NCBI GenBank assembly: GCA_039989895.1
Contig: JBDXGY010000005.1
Span: 310,001 to 374,000, forward strand
Direction: 5' to 3'
From: Hyphomicrobiales bacterium
GTDB lineage: Bacteria > Pseudomonadota > Alphaproteobacteria > Rhizobiales > JACESI01
DNA: 64,000 nt
Shown here: piece by piece, positions 17,917 through 27,016 of the stretch
Numbering within the stretch: position 1 is the stretch's first letter
Layout of the letters: the number at the start of each line of letters is the position of its first letter
Translations under genes and position numbers: made by a program
Notes under the pieces: generated by a model
What the model was told of the DNA's origin: nothing
Databases searched by the model: none
Seen by the model: only the letters and a program-made list of their open reading frames with translations

Positions 17917-20780
17917 TCCTTTCCGTAAGATAATTTATCATCGGTAGAAAAGCCTGGATTGCCTTGCTCATCGAATTGCGGCTCGCTGACCTCAAGACCA
18001 GGTTCTGCTTTTTCGATTTTCACACGAAGGTCAAACCACGCGGCTTGTCCGGTGATTGGGTCAGAATTTGCCCAACGAAGTCCATCGCCTTTGGGTGGTA
18101 AAAGCTCATTGATGAGGTGATTGAGCAGGAAGGCTTTTTTAGTTTCCGGTGCATCACTATCAAGCGCCCATGCACCCTTGCGCTTGCCAATCGCATTCCA
18201 TGTCCACATGGTCTTACCGTTGACAGCATCCATGCGTTTGATCGGCACTTTTATTTTGCCGTGATATGATGTGATCCACGCCCAATCATCGTCAACAAGG
18301 CCAACATCGTCACAGATTTCACCTGGTATATACATCGGGTTTGTTCCGTGGATTTGTCGAAGCCACGGGTTTTGCGAACCCCATGAATGGTACATAGCTG
18401 CAGGTCGCTGCGTTAGAGCGTGATAAGGAAATTCTTTCTCATCAATATCTGTCCCCTCAAAAGGGGGATACCAGATCGGTAGCGGATCAAAGCAATTTTT
18501 GATCCGTTGCCTGTGAGTTTCTGGCGGTTGTGGTTCTGCCTTACCTTCTGCACTGAGTTGAAATTTACGAAGGGGTTCCAAATAAAGCTGGAAGACATTT
18601 TCAACATGCCCTTCTTGTAAACCCATTTCCACAGCAAAATCCTGCCATGCGACATTGGCATGTTTGAAATAGAGCGCCTCTTTCGGCACATGTGTTTCCG
18701 AGAACCCCCCATTTTCAATATACTTATTAATCTGATCGGGATTCGGCTCACCGCGACCGGTTTTATCACCATCCCCACGCCAGCCTGAAAGCGGACCAAC
18801 ACCGGGTCTGCGCTCATGATTGATCATGTAATCGGCATAGTCTTTGTATTTATGCGAACCATCTTCGTTGACCATATTAGGCAGTCCAAGCCGCCCGCCA
18901 AGCTCAACTAAGACAGACTGAAAACCGCGTACATCGCGATCAGGCTCTACAACCGGCCATCGGATTGCATCACACATTGCATCTGGTTCACTGATCGGTC
19001 GGTCCAGCATCGAAATGGCATCGTGACGCTCTAGATATGTCGTATCTGGTAAAATCAAATCAGCATAAGCCACCATCTCAGATGAATAGGCATCCGAATA
19101 GATTATTTTTGGAATGACATATTCACCATCATCTTTTTTATCCGTGAGCATCTTCATAACGCTGGCTGTATTCATGGAAGAATTCCACGCCATATTCGCC
19201 ATATACATGAAGAGAACATCGATGCCATAAGGCTCGCGTGCATGCGCGTTTGATATCACCATATGCATCAATCCGTGTGATGACATTGGCGCGTCCCACG
19301 AAAATGCCTTATCAATACGCTGAGCTGTAAGACCATCATCTTCGAGAAGTAATTCTTCTGGACTGTTCAAAAAGCCTAGGTGTGGGCCAGACAGAGGGCC
19401 TTCTCCTTTGCCGCCGCCATGTGGCTTGGGTTGAGCATCAACAGGGCGCGGATAAGGTGGCTTGTAGCGAAACCCGCCTGGGCTATCAATTGAACCTAGT
19501 AAAATTTGCAACAGGTGAATGGCTCGACATGTTTGGAAACCATTTGAATGAGCAGAAATGCCGCGCATTGCATGGAAAGCGACCGGGCGACCAATCATCT
19601 TGTCATGCTTTTCGCCGCGCATATCTGTCCATGGTTGATCAATCACCACCTCGCTTTTAAATGCCGCATCCGCAATTTCTTGCGCCAGACGCTTCATCTG
19701 GTTGACGGGAACCCCTGTGGTTTCAGTGACATTTTCAGGTGAATATTCGTCTGACAGGTATTTTTCAGCCAAAAGCTCAAAAGCTGGGCGAGCCTTTTTG
19801 CCTTTTGACACAGTGAACTCGCCTTTAAGATGCGGTTTGACGCCTTTCTTATTATAGGCAACAACTTTGCCTGTTGTGCGATCCACAACCAGTGCATTGC
19901 CATCTTTGTCACGTGCAAAAAGACCATGATCGTCACCATCAGGGTTATCAATCACTAGCCATGGGGCATTCGTATATCGGATCAGGTAGTCTAGATCGAT
20001 CTGGCCAGCCTTCAAAAGCTCATGCACCAATGCCAGTACAAACAAGCCGTCTGTGCCCGGTGTAATACCGACCCATTCGTCAGCAATGGCATTATAGCCT
20101 GTGCGAATCGGGTTCACGCCGACAATTTTTTTGCCGCGATTTTTAAGTTTAGAAAGACCTATTTTGATTGGATTTGAATCATGATCTTCTGCAACACCAA
20201 AGATCATGAAATATTCGCTTTTGTCCCAATCCGGTGATCCAAATTCCCAAAAGGCGCCGCCAAATGTATAGATGCCTCCAGCAGCCATATTGACCGAGCA
20301 AAAGCCGCCATGTGCCGCAAAATTTGGCGTCCCAAACATTTGCGCCCACCAGCCTGTAAAGGATTGGCTTTGGTCGCGGCCTGTAAAGAAAGCTAATTTC
20401 TTAGGATCATCTTTGCGAATGGTTGATAGCCAGTCCTGTGCTATGTCCAGTGCTTCATCCCATTCGATTTCTTCGAATTTTGCTTCGCCGCGCTCACCGA
20501 CCCGTTTCAGTGGTTTTTTCAGGCGCGCAGGAGAATAGTGCTGCATGATGCCTGCTGAGCCTTTCGCGCATAAAACACCCTTGTTGATTGGGTGATCGCG
20601 ATTGCCCTCGATGTAACGAATTTTGTCTTTGCCAGCTTCATCCTTGCGCATATGCACATTGATGCCGCAACGGCACGCACACATATAACATGTGGTTTGG
20701 CGTATTTCATCGGATACATGGGGGGATGTATCCAGTCCTCTGTCTTTATTAGCCAACCTTGAATCTCCTCTGGCCAACAC
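17904..20780 (-). CDS. soeA: Molybdopterin oxidoreductase, probable sulfite dehydrogenase catalytic subunit SoeA
   Basis: Catalytic subunit of about 950 residues in the DMSO-reductase superfamily. The N-terminal [4Fe-4S] ligands are CYMCACRCG with a fourth Cys in GVLCAKGSAG, followed by molybdopterin-domain motifs such as FTGRDQSQSFTGWWAQMFGTPNFAAHGGFCSVNMA and a C-terminal dinucleotide-binding domain. There is no twin-arginine signal, unlike DmsA. That, the CYMCACRCG motif, the size and the A-B-C order fit SoeABC, which oxidises sulfite to sulfate on the cytoplasmic face. The frame opens with GTG 20780; TTG 20756, preceded by GGAG, gives a likely alternative start (MANKDRG). Polysulfide or DMSO reduction remains possible. 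Confidence 0.72.
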   Translation of the reverse strand: MLARGDSRLANKDRGLDTSPHVSDEIRQTTCYMCACRCGINVHMRKDEAGKDKIRYIEGNRDHPINKGVLCAKGSAGIMQHYSPARLKKPLKRVGERGEAKFEEIEWDEALDIAQDWLSTIRKDDPKKLAFFTGRDQSQSFTGWWAQMFGTPNFAAHGGFCSVNMAAGGIYTFGGAFWEFGSPDWDKSEYFMIFGVAEDHDSNPIKIGLSKLKNRGKKIVGVNPIRTGYNAIADEWVGITPGTDGLFVLALVHELLKAGQIDLDYLIRYTNAPWLVIDNPDGDDHGLFARDKDGNALVVDRTTGKVVAYNKKGVKPHLKGEFTVSKGKKARPAFELLAEKYLSDEYSPENVTETTGVPVNQMKRLAQEIADAAFKSEVVIDQPWTDMRGEKHDKMIGRPVAFHAMRGISAHSNGFQTCRAIHLLQILLGSIDSPGGFRYKPPYPRPVDAQPKPHGGGKGEGPLSGPHLGFLNSPEELLLEDDGLTAQRIDKAFSWDAPMSSHGLMHMVISNAHAREPYGIDVLFMYMANMAWNSSMNTASVMKMLTDKKDDGEYVIPKIIYSDAYSSEMVAYADLILPDTTYLERHDAISMLDRPISEPDAMCDAIRWPVVEPDRDVRGFQSVLVELGGRLGLPNMVNEDGSHKYKDYADYMINHERRPGVGPLSGWRGDGDKTGRGEPNPDQINKYIENGGFSETHVPKEALYFKHANVAWQDFAVEMGLQEGHVENVFQLYLEPLRKFQLSAEGKAEPQPPETHRQRIKNCFDPLPIWYPPFEGTDIDEKEFPYHALTQRPAAMYHSWGSQNPWLRQIHGTNPMYIPGEICDDVGLVDDDWAWITSYHGKIKVPIKRMDAVNGKTMWTWNAIGKRKGAWALDSDAPETKKAFLLNHLINELLPPKGDGLRWANSDPITGQAAWFDLRVKIEKAEPGLEVSEPQFDEQGNPGFSTDDKLSYGKEWTK

Positions 20781-21128
20781 TGTGCTGGCATGAAATCTAC
20801 TTAATCTTTTGCATTACAAAAACAGAAACTGCTATCCCTATTTGTGGACCCAGCTAAGGCTTTAGTGCCGCTGGATCGTTTCTAGGGTATGATAAATATT
20901 TACGTATAAAATCTCACAAATGAGACTTAAAGTCTCATTTGTAGTATCTATTAGCAGAGTGATGCCGAATTTAAAACACCCAAATACATATTTAAATCTG
21001 CATTTATAACCTTACATAGAGTGAAGCTATTCAATAGCTAGGCCACTATTAAATTGTCCTATTTGCCTGCTTGCATACTGATCTATTGTGACTATGTTGC
21101 AATAACATTGATCGACAAGGAGCGCCTC
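20781..21128. other. Divergent promoter region between soeA and fumC
   Basis: About 350 AT-rich bases without a gene. It holds the promoters of the minus-strand molybdoenzyme operon and the plus-strand fumC. The main visible element is a perfect 27-base palindrome at 20916-20942, described separately. AAGGAG at 21117-21122 is the fumC ribosome site. No convincing sigma-70 hexamer pair could be chosen by eye. Confidence 0.6.
20916..20942. promoter_or_regulatory. Perfect 27-base palindrome, candidate operator
   Basis: Two 13-base arms (ACAAATGAGACTT and its exact reverse complement) flank a single A. A further overlapping TCTCA at 20912-20916 forms another inverted pair with TGAGA at 20921-20925, so the TCTCA/TGAGA unit occurs three times in 26 bases. 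There is no T-run after it on either strand, which argues against a terminator. Its place in a divergent promoter region suggests a binding site for a dimeric regulator. Which of the two genes it controls is unknown. Confidence 0.6.
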
Positions 21129-22529
21129 ATGTCCAAAATACCAGCCCGTAGCGAAAGCGATTCATTCGGCTCACTCGATATACCCGAAGGCCAATATTAT
21201 GGCGCACAAACGGCCCGCTCTATCATGAACTTTCCAATAGGCGGCGAAACACAACCCCTACCCCTCATTCATGCACTGGGCATCGTGAAACAAGCGGCAG
21301 CGCGTGTGAATCACAAAATGGGAAAACTTGATGATGATCGCGCCAAAGCGATTGAACAAGCGGCCAACGAAGTCGCAAGCGGCGATCTCGATGACCATTT
21401 CCCCCTTGTTGTCTGGCAGACAGGATCCGGCACACAATCCAATATGAACACCAATGAGGTGATTGCAAATCGTGCAATCGAAATCATGGGGGGTGTAATT
21501 GGGACAAAGGAACCCGTTCACCCCAATGACCATTGCAACATGGGCCAATCATCAAATGACACATTCCCCACTGCAATGCATATCGCGGCAGCGCGAGAAA
21601 TTAATTCAGTGCTTCTACCCGGCTTGAAACATCTACACGCAGCCCTTCAGGCAAAATCCGAAGCCTTCAAAGATATCATCAAAATTGGCCGCACCCATAC
21701 GCAAGATGCAACACCGCTCACATTGGGTCAGGAATTCTCTGGCTATACCCACCAAGTTGCCATGGGCATTAAGCGCGTTGAAGAAACACTCGATGGTCTT
21801 TATGAATTAGCCCAAGGCGGCACCGCCGTGGGCACCGGCCTCAATTCAAAGGTTGGCTTCGATAGCGACTTTGCCAGTGCCGTTTCTGACATCACCGGCC
21901 TTCCCTTCCGCACCGCGCCCAACAAGTTTGAGGCTTTGGCCGCCCATGATGCTTATGTTTATGCTCATGGTGCACTCAACACCGTTGCAGCGTCTTTGTT
22001 TAAGATCGCCAATGATGTGCGCCTTTTAGGTTCTGGCCCGCGCTCGGGCCTTGGCGAGCTGTCCTTGCCAGAAAATGAGCCTGGCTCTTCGATCATGCCA
22101 GGCAAAGTGAACCCGACACAATGTGAAGCCATGACTATGGTCTGTGCTCAGGTGATGGGCAATCAAACAACGATTGCTTTTGCCGGTTCGCAAGGGCACT
22201 TTGAATTGAATGTTTATAATCCCGTGATGGGCTATGCGATGTTGCAATCCATCAAACTTTTGGGTGATGCGGCTGTGTCTTTCACCGACCGCTGCGTTGT
22301 TGGCATTAAAGCCAATGAAGACAACATCAAAACTCTAATGGAACGTTCTCTAATGCTTGTGACAGCGCTTAACCCTCACATTGGCTATGACAATGCGACG
22401 AAGATCGCAAAAGCGGCCCATCAGAACGGTACAACCTTGAAAGAGGAAACCCTTGCATTGGGGCTTTTAAGCGAAGAAGAGTTCGATCAATATGTGCGGC
22501 CCGAGTTGATGATTGGACCGAACAAGTAA
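21129..22529 (+). CDS. fumC: Fumarate hydratase class II (FumC)
   Basis: Iron-independent fumarase that interconverts fumarate and malate in the TCA cycle. The 466-residue protein has the superfamily signature [11 protein letters not shown] (about residues 320-330), the substrate segment [37 protein letters not shown] with the catalytic-site His, and [20 protein letters not shown]. The start is ATG 21129, with AAGGAG at 21117-21122; the frame is open 25 codons further up, but that part is hydrophobic and unlike FumC. It stands alone; the next gene is a minus-strand acyltransferase. Confidence 0.97.
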   Translation: MSKIPARSESDSFGSLDIPEGQYYGAQTARSIMNFPIGGETQPLPLIHALGIVKQAAARVNHKMGKLDDDRAKAIEQAANEVASGDLDDHFPLVVWQTGSGTQSNMNTNEVIANRAIEIMGGVIGTKEPVHPNDHCNMGQSSNDTFPTAMHIAAAREINSVLLPGLKHLHAALQAKSEAFKDIIKIGRTHTQDATPLTLGQEFSGYTHQVAMGIKRVEETLDGLYELAQGGTAVGTGLNSKVGFDSDFASAVSDITGLPFRTAPNKFEALAAHDAYVYAHGALNTVAASLFKIANDVRLLGSGPRSGLGELSLPENEPGSSIMPGKVNPTQCEAMTMVCAQVMGNQTTIAFAGSQGHFELNVYNPVMGYAMLQSIKLLGDAAVSFTDRCVVGIKANEDNIKTLMERSLMLVTALNPHIGYDNATKIAKAAHQNGTTLKEETLALGLLSEEEFDQYVRPELMIGPNK

Positions 22530-22571
22530 TCAGAACTAAATAAAACAGTGCAGACAATTGATCCTGACCTG

Positions 22572-23687
22572 CTAGCCCAACCTATAACGACCTAGGAGGC
22601 CTACTTTTAATCCCGAATTGAATATTTTTTTGAACTTCATAGCCGGTCGTTCGACCAAATTCCAGCTCAGTGCTGCCAGTACAAGAGTAATTGGCACTGC
22701 CATCAAAAAGTTTTGTATAGGCGTCATCGACTCATTGTAGAGCATCAGCGTCTGCTGCACAGGAAATCCAATTATATAAACGCCATATGAGTAATCTTGC
22801 TTATCAATAAAGCTTTGGAGCTTGCCGCCACTGAAATGTCCTAACCACAAAACACCATAGGCTAGGAAGATTATCTGGATTTGCTCTCTCAACGGCAAAG
22901 TAAAATGTGTAAAAAGAACAACGAGCACTGACAAGCCTGAGACAATCCAAGCCGAAAGCACAAAACGAGCCCTAAGAGTCCAAGCAAGGGACCCCAAATA
23001 GAAGGCAAATGCCATTCTAATCAAATGATCTAAATGACCGCTATCATGATAAGCTGGAGGCGTCACATGTAGTAAAAGTGTAGTGGCCAAAATCATACCG
23101 GTGATAATCAATATTATCTTCTGGCGTTTTTCAGGTGGAAAAAACTTTTGCGCTAATCCAAGCGTGATAACCAATGAAATATAGCAGACAACTTCAAACT
23201 TCAGCGTCCATAAAGGACCATTAATTGCGTTAGCGAGAGGGTTATTTTCGAAGATACCCAACAAAGTGGCTCCGCCACCAAGAAGCAGCATATTACGCAA
23301 AAAATAGCCGCCAATATTTCCTGATGACCAATAGTCTGATTGCGCCGCACTCGTATAAAAAAGTCCACCGATAATGATAAAAACGACCACCACCGTCATC
23401 ATCGCAGGATAAATTCGCAATAATCGCGCCCATACAAAAGCATAGATGTTGCGTGACCGCTCAAAGCTTGCTGTAACCATGAGGCCGGACAAAACGAAAA
23501 AAATATGGACCGCATGCGCACCCAAGGTGTAGCCTGTCAAAACTTCTAGAGGCTCTTTAATAGAGACACCACCAGAAATGATAGATGCATGAGAGAAAAC
23601 CACTGCCAATGCTGCAAGCAGACGAATAATACCGTAACTATTTTTGCCCGGTTCAGCATAATCTATTAATAGGATAGGCTTCGACAT
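22572..23687 (-). CDS. Membrane O-acyltransferase, acyltransferase-3 (OafA-like) family
   Basis: A 371-residue integral membrane protein with about ten predicted helices. The N-terminal segment YGIIRLLAALAVVFSHASIISGG carries the conserved Arg and active-site His of the acyltransferase-3 family; GAHAVHIFFVLSGLMVTASFERS and GPLWTLKFEVVCYISLVI are also typical. Such enzymes acetylate or succinylate sugars of lipopolysaccharide, exopolysaccharide or other glycans. No polysaccharide cluster is adjacent, so the acceptor is unknown. The start is ATG 23687. The region upstream, up to 23843, is AT-rich and non-coding. Confidence 0.88.
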   Translation of the reverse strand: MSKPILLIDYAEPGKNSYGIIRLLAALAVVFSHASIISGGVSIKEPLEVLTGYTLGAHAVHIFFVLSGLMVTASFERSRNIYAFVWARLLRIYPAMMTVVVVFIIIGGLFYTSAAQSDYWSSGNIGGYFLRNMLLLGGGATLLGIFENNPLANAINGPLWTLKFEVVCYISLVITLGLAQKFFPPEKRQKIILIITGMILATTLLLHVTPPAYHDSGHLDHLIRMAFAFYLGSLAWTLRARFVLSAWIVSGLSVLVVLFTHFTLPLREQIQIIFLAYGVLWLGHFSGGKLQSFIDKQDYSYGVYIIGFPVQQTLMLYNESMTPIQNFLMAVPITLVLAALSWNLVERPAMKFKKIFNSGLKVGLLGRYRLG

Positions 23688-23843
23688 ATTTAACTCATTT
23701 ACGGTTATAAAAAAGAAATCACATCATAATTTTTAATTTATCGCCAAGCAACGAACTAGCCTTTATCGATACCACAGAAACAGATAAGCAGGGGAACCAA
23801 TTATGAATATAACTAACACGCCAAGATATGTAGGAATATCGAC

Positions 23844-24557
23844 GTGACAAAATTTGTAATTTCACCCCCACCACAAGCCTCTGTTTCTATTGCAAATAGC
23901 GATCATCGTTTTCCAGTTCGCCGTATCTTTTGCGTTGGACGAAACTACGCGGCTCATGCGCGAGAAATGGGTAAAGATCCTGACCGTGAGCCGCCCTTCT
24001 TCTTTACAAAACCAGCTGACGCCGTGGTTGATAGCGGTGCAGACCTTATCTATCCCCCACAAACTGATGATATGCATTTTGAAATAGAGCTGGTGATTGC
24101 CATGGCCAAAGGCGGTTCAGACATCGCGCAAGATGATGTTTATGACCACATCTGGGGCGCGGGGGTCGGCATTGATTTAACCCGTCGCGATCTACAAGCT
24201 GTCGCAAAAAAAATGGGAAGACCTTGGGATTTAGCGAAAGGTTTTGACAATTCTGCGCCTATCGCTCCGCTTTCTCCAATAGCTGATATTGCCTCCCTAG
24301 AACAGGGCCGTATCTGGCTGGCGGTTGATGGAGACATCAAACAGGACGCCGATATCAGCGACATGATCTGGTCTGTAAAAGAACACATTTCTATTTTGTC
24401 ACAATCTGTCGAGCTGGCACCGGGAGATCTTATTATGACTGGCACGCCAGCCGGTGTTGGCGCTGTGCGTGCTGGCAATGTAATGACCGGCGGTGTGGCA
24501 GGATTGAATGACATCAAAACAACTATTGTGCCGCGACCTAGTGCGACCACTCAATGA
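23844..24557 (+). CDS. Fumarylacetoacetate hydrolase family protein, fumarylpyruvate hydrolase-like
   Basis: A 237-residue FAH-fold enzyme that cleaves C-C bonds of acylpyruvates. It has the family marks FCVGRNYAAHAREMGKDPDREPPFFFTKPADAVV, MHFEIELVIAM (metal-binding Glu residues), GVGIDLTRRDLQAVAKKMGRPWDLAKGFDNSAP and LAPGDLIMTGTPAGVG. The pattern is closest to fumarylpyruvate or maleylpyruvate hydrolases of gentisate breakdown, but no gentisate dioxygenase lies here. The start is GTG 23844, with AGGA about 12 bases upstream. Its stop overlaps the start of the TauE-like gene (ATGA), so the two are translationally coupled. Confidence 0.85.
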   Translation: MTKFVISPPPQASVSIANSDHRFPVRRIFCVGRNYAAHAREMGKDPDREPPFFFTKPADAVVDSGADLIYPPQTDDMHFEIELVIAMAKGGSDIAQDDVYDHIWGAGVGIDLTRRDLQAVAKKMGRPWDLAKGFDNSAPIAPLSPIADIASLEQGRIWLAVDGDIKQDADISDMIWSVKEHISILSQSVELAPGDLIMTGTPAGVGAVRAGNVMTGGVAGLNDIKTTIVPRPSATTQ

Positions 24558-25294
24558 CGCTGGAATTTTTTCTCCTCCTTACAGCAGGCTCTCTTGCCGG
24601 AGGGTTCATCAATGGCCTCGCCGGCTTTGGCACATCTTTATTCGCTTTAGGTTGGTGGCTACAAATCATGCCGCCACTGGAAGCGGTTGCAATGGCGCTT
24701 TTCATGTCTGTTTCCAGTGGCATACAGGGCATAATCGTTGTTTGGAAACACATAAATTATAAAAAACTAGCTTGGTTTCTTCTTCCCGCCCTCCTTGGTG
24801 TGCCAATAGGCATTGAGTTATTGGCGATCATAAATCCCAGCATTCTAAAAATTGGTATCGCCGTATTTTTGATACTTTATGGTGTCTTCTTTACCCTTAA
24901 AAAAGGGCTGCCAAACTTCACACGGCCCACCAATATCATTGATGGTATAATCGGTTTTTTCGCTGGCATATTAGGAGCTGTTGCTGGATTATCTGGCTCG
25001 TTACCAACCATGTGGATCGCTTTGCGGCCATGGCCGAAGCATGAACAGCGCGGCATTCTACAACCATTTAATATTATTATTTTAAGCCTTTCCGCAGCTA
25101 TACTCGCTTTTCAAGGTGTTTACAGCAAACCCGTCCTTTTTAATCTCGCCATTGCCATCCCTTTATCAATTATTGCAGCACAAGTTGGAATAATCATCTT
25201 TAAAAGACTCAAAGATCACCAATTCAAAAGGCTTTTGATATTTCTGCTGCTCATTGCCGGAATCAGCCTCATGACACGTGAATTACTTTTATAA
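24554..25294 (+). CDS. TauE/SafE family membrane transporter
   Basis: A 246-residue membrane protein with about eight predicted helices and the two-repeat TauE/SafE (DUF81) layout. It begins LLLTAGSLAGGFINGLAGFGTSLFALGWWL, the first repeat, and has GIIGFFAGILGAVAGLSGSLPTMWIALRPW, the second repeat. Family members export sulfite, sulfoacetate or other small organic anions. A sulfite role would fit the SoeABC genes 4 kb away but is inference only; the overlapping FAH gene points instead to an aromatic acid breakdown product. The start is ATG 24554. Confidence 0.85.
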   Translation: MTLEFFLLLTAGSLAGGFINGLAGFGTSLFALGWWLQIMPPLEAVAMALFMSVSSGIQGIIVVWKHINYKKLAWFLLPALLGVPIGIELLAIINPSILKIGIAVFLILYGVFFTLKKGLPNFTRPTNIIDGIIGFFAGILGAVAGLSGSLPTMWIALRPWPKHEQRGILQPFNIIILSLSAAILAFQGVYSKPVLFNLAIAIPLSIIAAQVGIIIFKRLKDHQFKRLLIFLLLIAGISLMTRELLL

Positions 25295-25343
25295 TGCACC
25301 ACGCTCTTGCGTCTTCATTTTCAGTTTGTCATGCTATCGTTAT

Positions 25344-25356
25344 CTATCAATGATAG
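25344..25356. promoter_or_regulatory. Short palindrome upstream of arsH, candidate operator
   Basis: The arms CTATCA and TGATAG are separated by one base, 41 bases before the arsH start. A second pair, GCTATC at 25333-25338 and GATAGC at 25352-25357, overlaps it. An ArsR-type or other dimeric repressor could bind here, but the sequence does not match a consensus I can name. Chance is possible in AT-rich DNA. Confidence 0.3.
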
Positions 25357-25397
25357 CTATTCCATCAGATACCCCCTCACAGTAAGACGATAACCCT

Positions 25398-26114
25398 ATG
25401 ACGACAGATGATCTACCCAATCTGGATGGCAATCATGCCCATTCAATCAATATCGAAGACCTCAAAGCACCTGACGGCCCAAAGCATAAACCGCGTATCT
25501 TAGTGCTTTATGGTTCCTTGCGAGAACGCTCCTATTCGCGACTGGTCGCAGAAGAAACCGTTCGCCTTTTGACGTTTTTTGGGGCTGAACCCAAAATTTT
25601 TGACCCCAGCGATCTTCCTCTTCCAGATAGCGTGGAAGATAGCCATCCCAAAGTAACGGAATTACGTGATCTGGCCTTTTGGTCTGAAGGGATGATATGG
25701 GTATCACCAGAGCGCCACGGTGCCATGACAGGCATTATGAAGGCTCAAATTGATTGGATCCCCTTATCAATCGGCGGAATGCGACCAACACAGGGCAAGA
25801 CCCTTGCCCTGATGCAGGTCTGTGGCGGTTCTCAGAGCTTTAACTCGGTCAATCAAATGCGAACTCTAGGGCGGTGGATGCGCATGGTCACCATTCCAAA
25901 TCAGTCTTCTGTTCCCAAAGCATTTACTGAATTTGATGATAATGGCCGCATGAAATCTTCGCCCTACTACAATCGTATTGTTGATGTGGTTGAGGAGCTT
26001 GTGAAATTTACCCATATGGTGCGGGGGCGTTCAGAATATCTAGTTGATCGATATTCTGAGCGCGTGGAAACAGCAGAGCAAGTATCAAAACGGGTTAATC
26101 AGCGCTCGCTTTGA
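25398..26114 (+). CDS. arsH: ArsH-type NADPH-dependent FMN reductase
   Basis: A 238-residue flavodoxin-fold enzyme. It has the ArsH marks [28 protein letters not shown] (FMN phosphate loop), [39 protein letters not shown] and [26 protein letters not shown]. ArsH oxidises trivalent organoarsenicals or acts as a general NADPH:FMN/quinone reductase. No arsR, arsB or arsC gene is adjacent, so an arsenic role is not certain here. Its stop overlaps the converging methyltransferase gene by 16 bases. Confidence 0.92.
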   Translation: MTTDDLPNLDGNHAHSINIEDLKAPDGPKHKPRILVLYGSLRERSYSRLVAEETVRLLTFFGAEPKIFDPSDLPLPDSVEDSHPKVTELRDLAFWSEGMIWVSPERHGAMTGIMKAQIDWIPLSIGGMRPTQGKTLALMQVCGGSQSFNSVNQMRTLGRWMRMVTIPNQSSVPKAFTEFDDNGRMKSSPYYNRIVDVVEELVKFTHMVRGRSEYLVDRYSERVETAEQVSKRVNQRSL

Positions 26115-26935
26115 CGCCGCTGCCAGATGCCAGAAAGATTGGGCAGAGCATACGATACGTGACGACCCAAGACTCTAGAAGCCCATGTCATATAGATCCT
26201 TTTCAGTCGCCCAATTTGACGCACTTCACCCCCGTTATAGGGTAGGTAAGTAGGATATTGCCCCAAATAACTTGCGGCATCAGGAAATTGCATAAAGCTG
26301 GGTGCGCGCTCAAAGCCCGCAAGCCCACGCTTTAAATCCAGCTCGCTCCAAAAATAATTGCCATGTTGTTTTTCCATTTGGCCGCATAACTTTGCATAAA
26401 TATCGCGCAGCGGCATCGGCAACCAATGGCAAAACGGTAGCCGTGTATCATGGGCAATTAGCGGGAACCATTTATTAGGTGTTGTCGCAACCAAATAACG
26501 ATTACACACTCTTGTTAATTCTGAAAAAGCCCGTTCATCAGCTCCAATGTGCTCAAGCGCCTCAATCGTGTAACCAACATCAACTTCGAGTTCTTTAAAG
26601 GGAAGCTCCATTAAGCTGCCAGTACGAAATTCTATTTTATCTGAAACGCCAAAATAGTCAGCCAGTTCACGGGCAGCATTCACGCGACCTTCGTCAATGT
26701 CCATGGCAATGATTTGAGCATCCGTATGCAGCGCGAAGGCCAACGCTAACCAGCCATAACCACAGCCAAAATCACCAATCGTAACGTCTTTCAACTGGTC
26801 GCTTGGAATAGGACAAGTCTCAACAAAGAACTTTCTAAAATATTCGATCGTTTGAGCAATATCCATATCACGATAGCCGTGATCTATTTTGCTCTTAATC
26901 GTTTTTATCTGGTCTAATGAAAGGTCCATTACCAT
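26099..26935 (-). CDS. SAM-dependent methyltransferase of unknown substrate
   Basis: Class I methyltransferase of about 278 residues. It shows [19 protein letters not shown] (SAM-binding motif I), [21 protein letters not shown] (acidic end of strand 2), [16 protein letters not shown] and [25 protein letters not shown]. The C-terminal third is basic and aromatic ([16 protein letters not shown]), perhaps for membrane or glycan contact. The frame is open to a TTG at 26971; ATG 26935 or ATG 26929 are more likely starts and neither has a strong ribosome site. Substrate unknown: quinone, lipid and glycan acceptors are all possible. Confidence 0.72.
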   Translation of the reverse strand: MVMDLSLDQIKTIKSKIDHGYRDMDIAQTIEYFRKFFVETCPIPSDQLKDVTIGDFGCGYGWLALAFALHTDAQIIAMDIDEGRVNAARELADYFGVSDKIEFRTGSLMELPFKELEVDVGYTIEALEHIGADERAFSELTRVCNRYLVATTPNKWFPLIAHDTRLPFCHWLPMPLRDIYAKLCGQMEKQHGNYFWSELDLKRGLAGFERAPSFMQFPDAASYLGQYPTYLPYNGGEVRQIGRLKRIYMTWASRVLGRHVSYALPNLSGIWQRRQSER

Positions 26936-27016
26936 GCCCAAAACCAACTCTATTAATTTCCAGTCCAACAAACAAAACTGTTGTTAAAACAATTCATACA
27001 ACGCCTATTACAAAGG

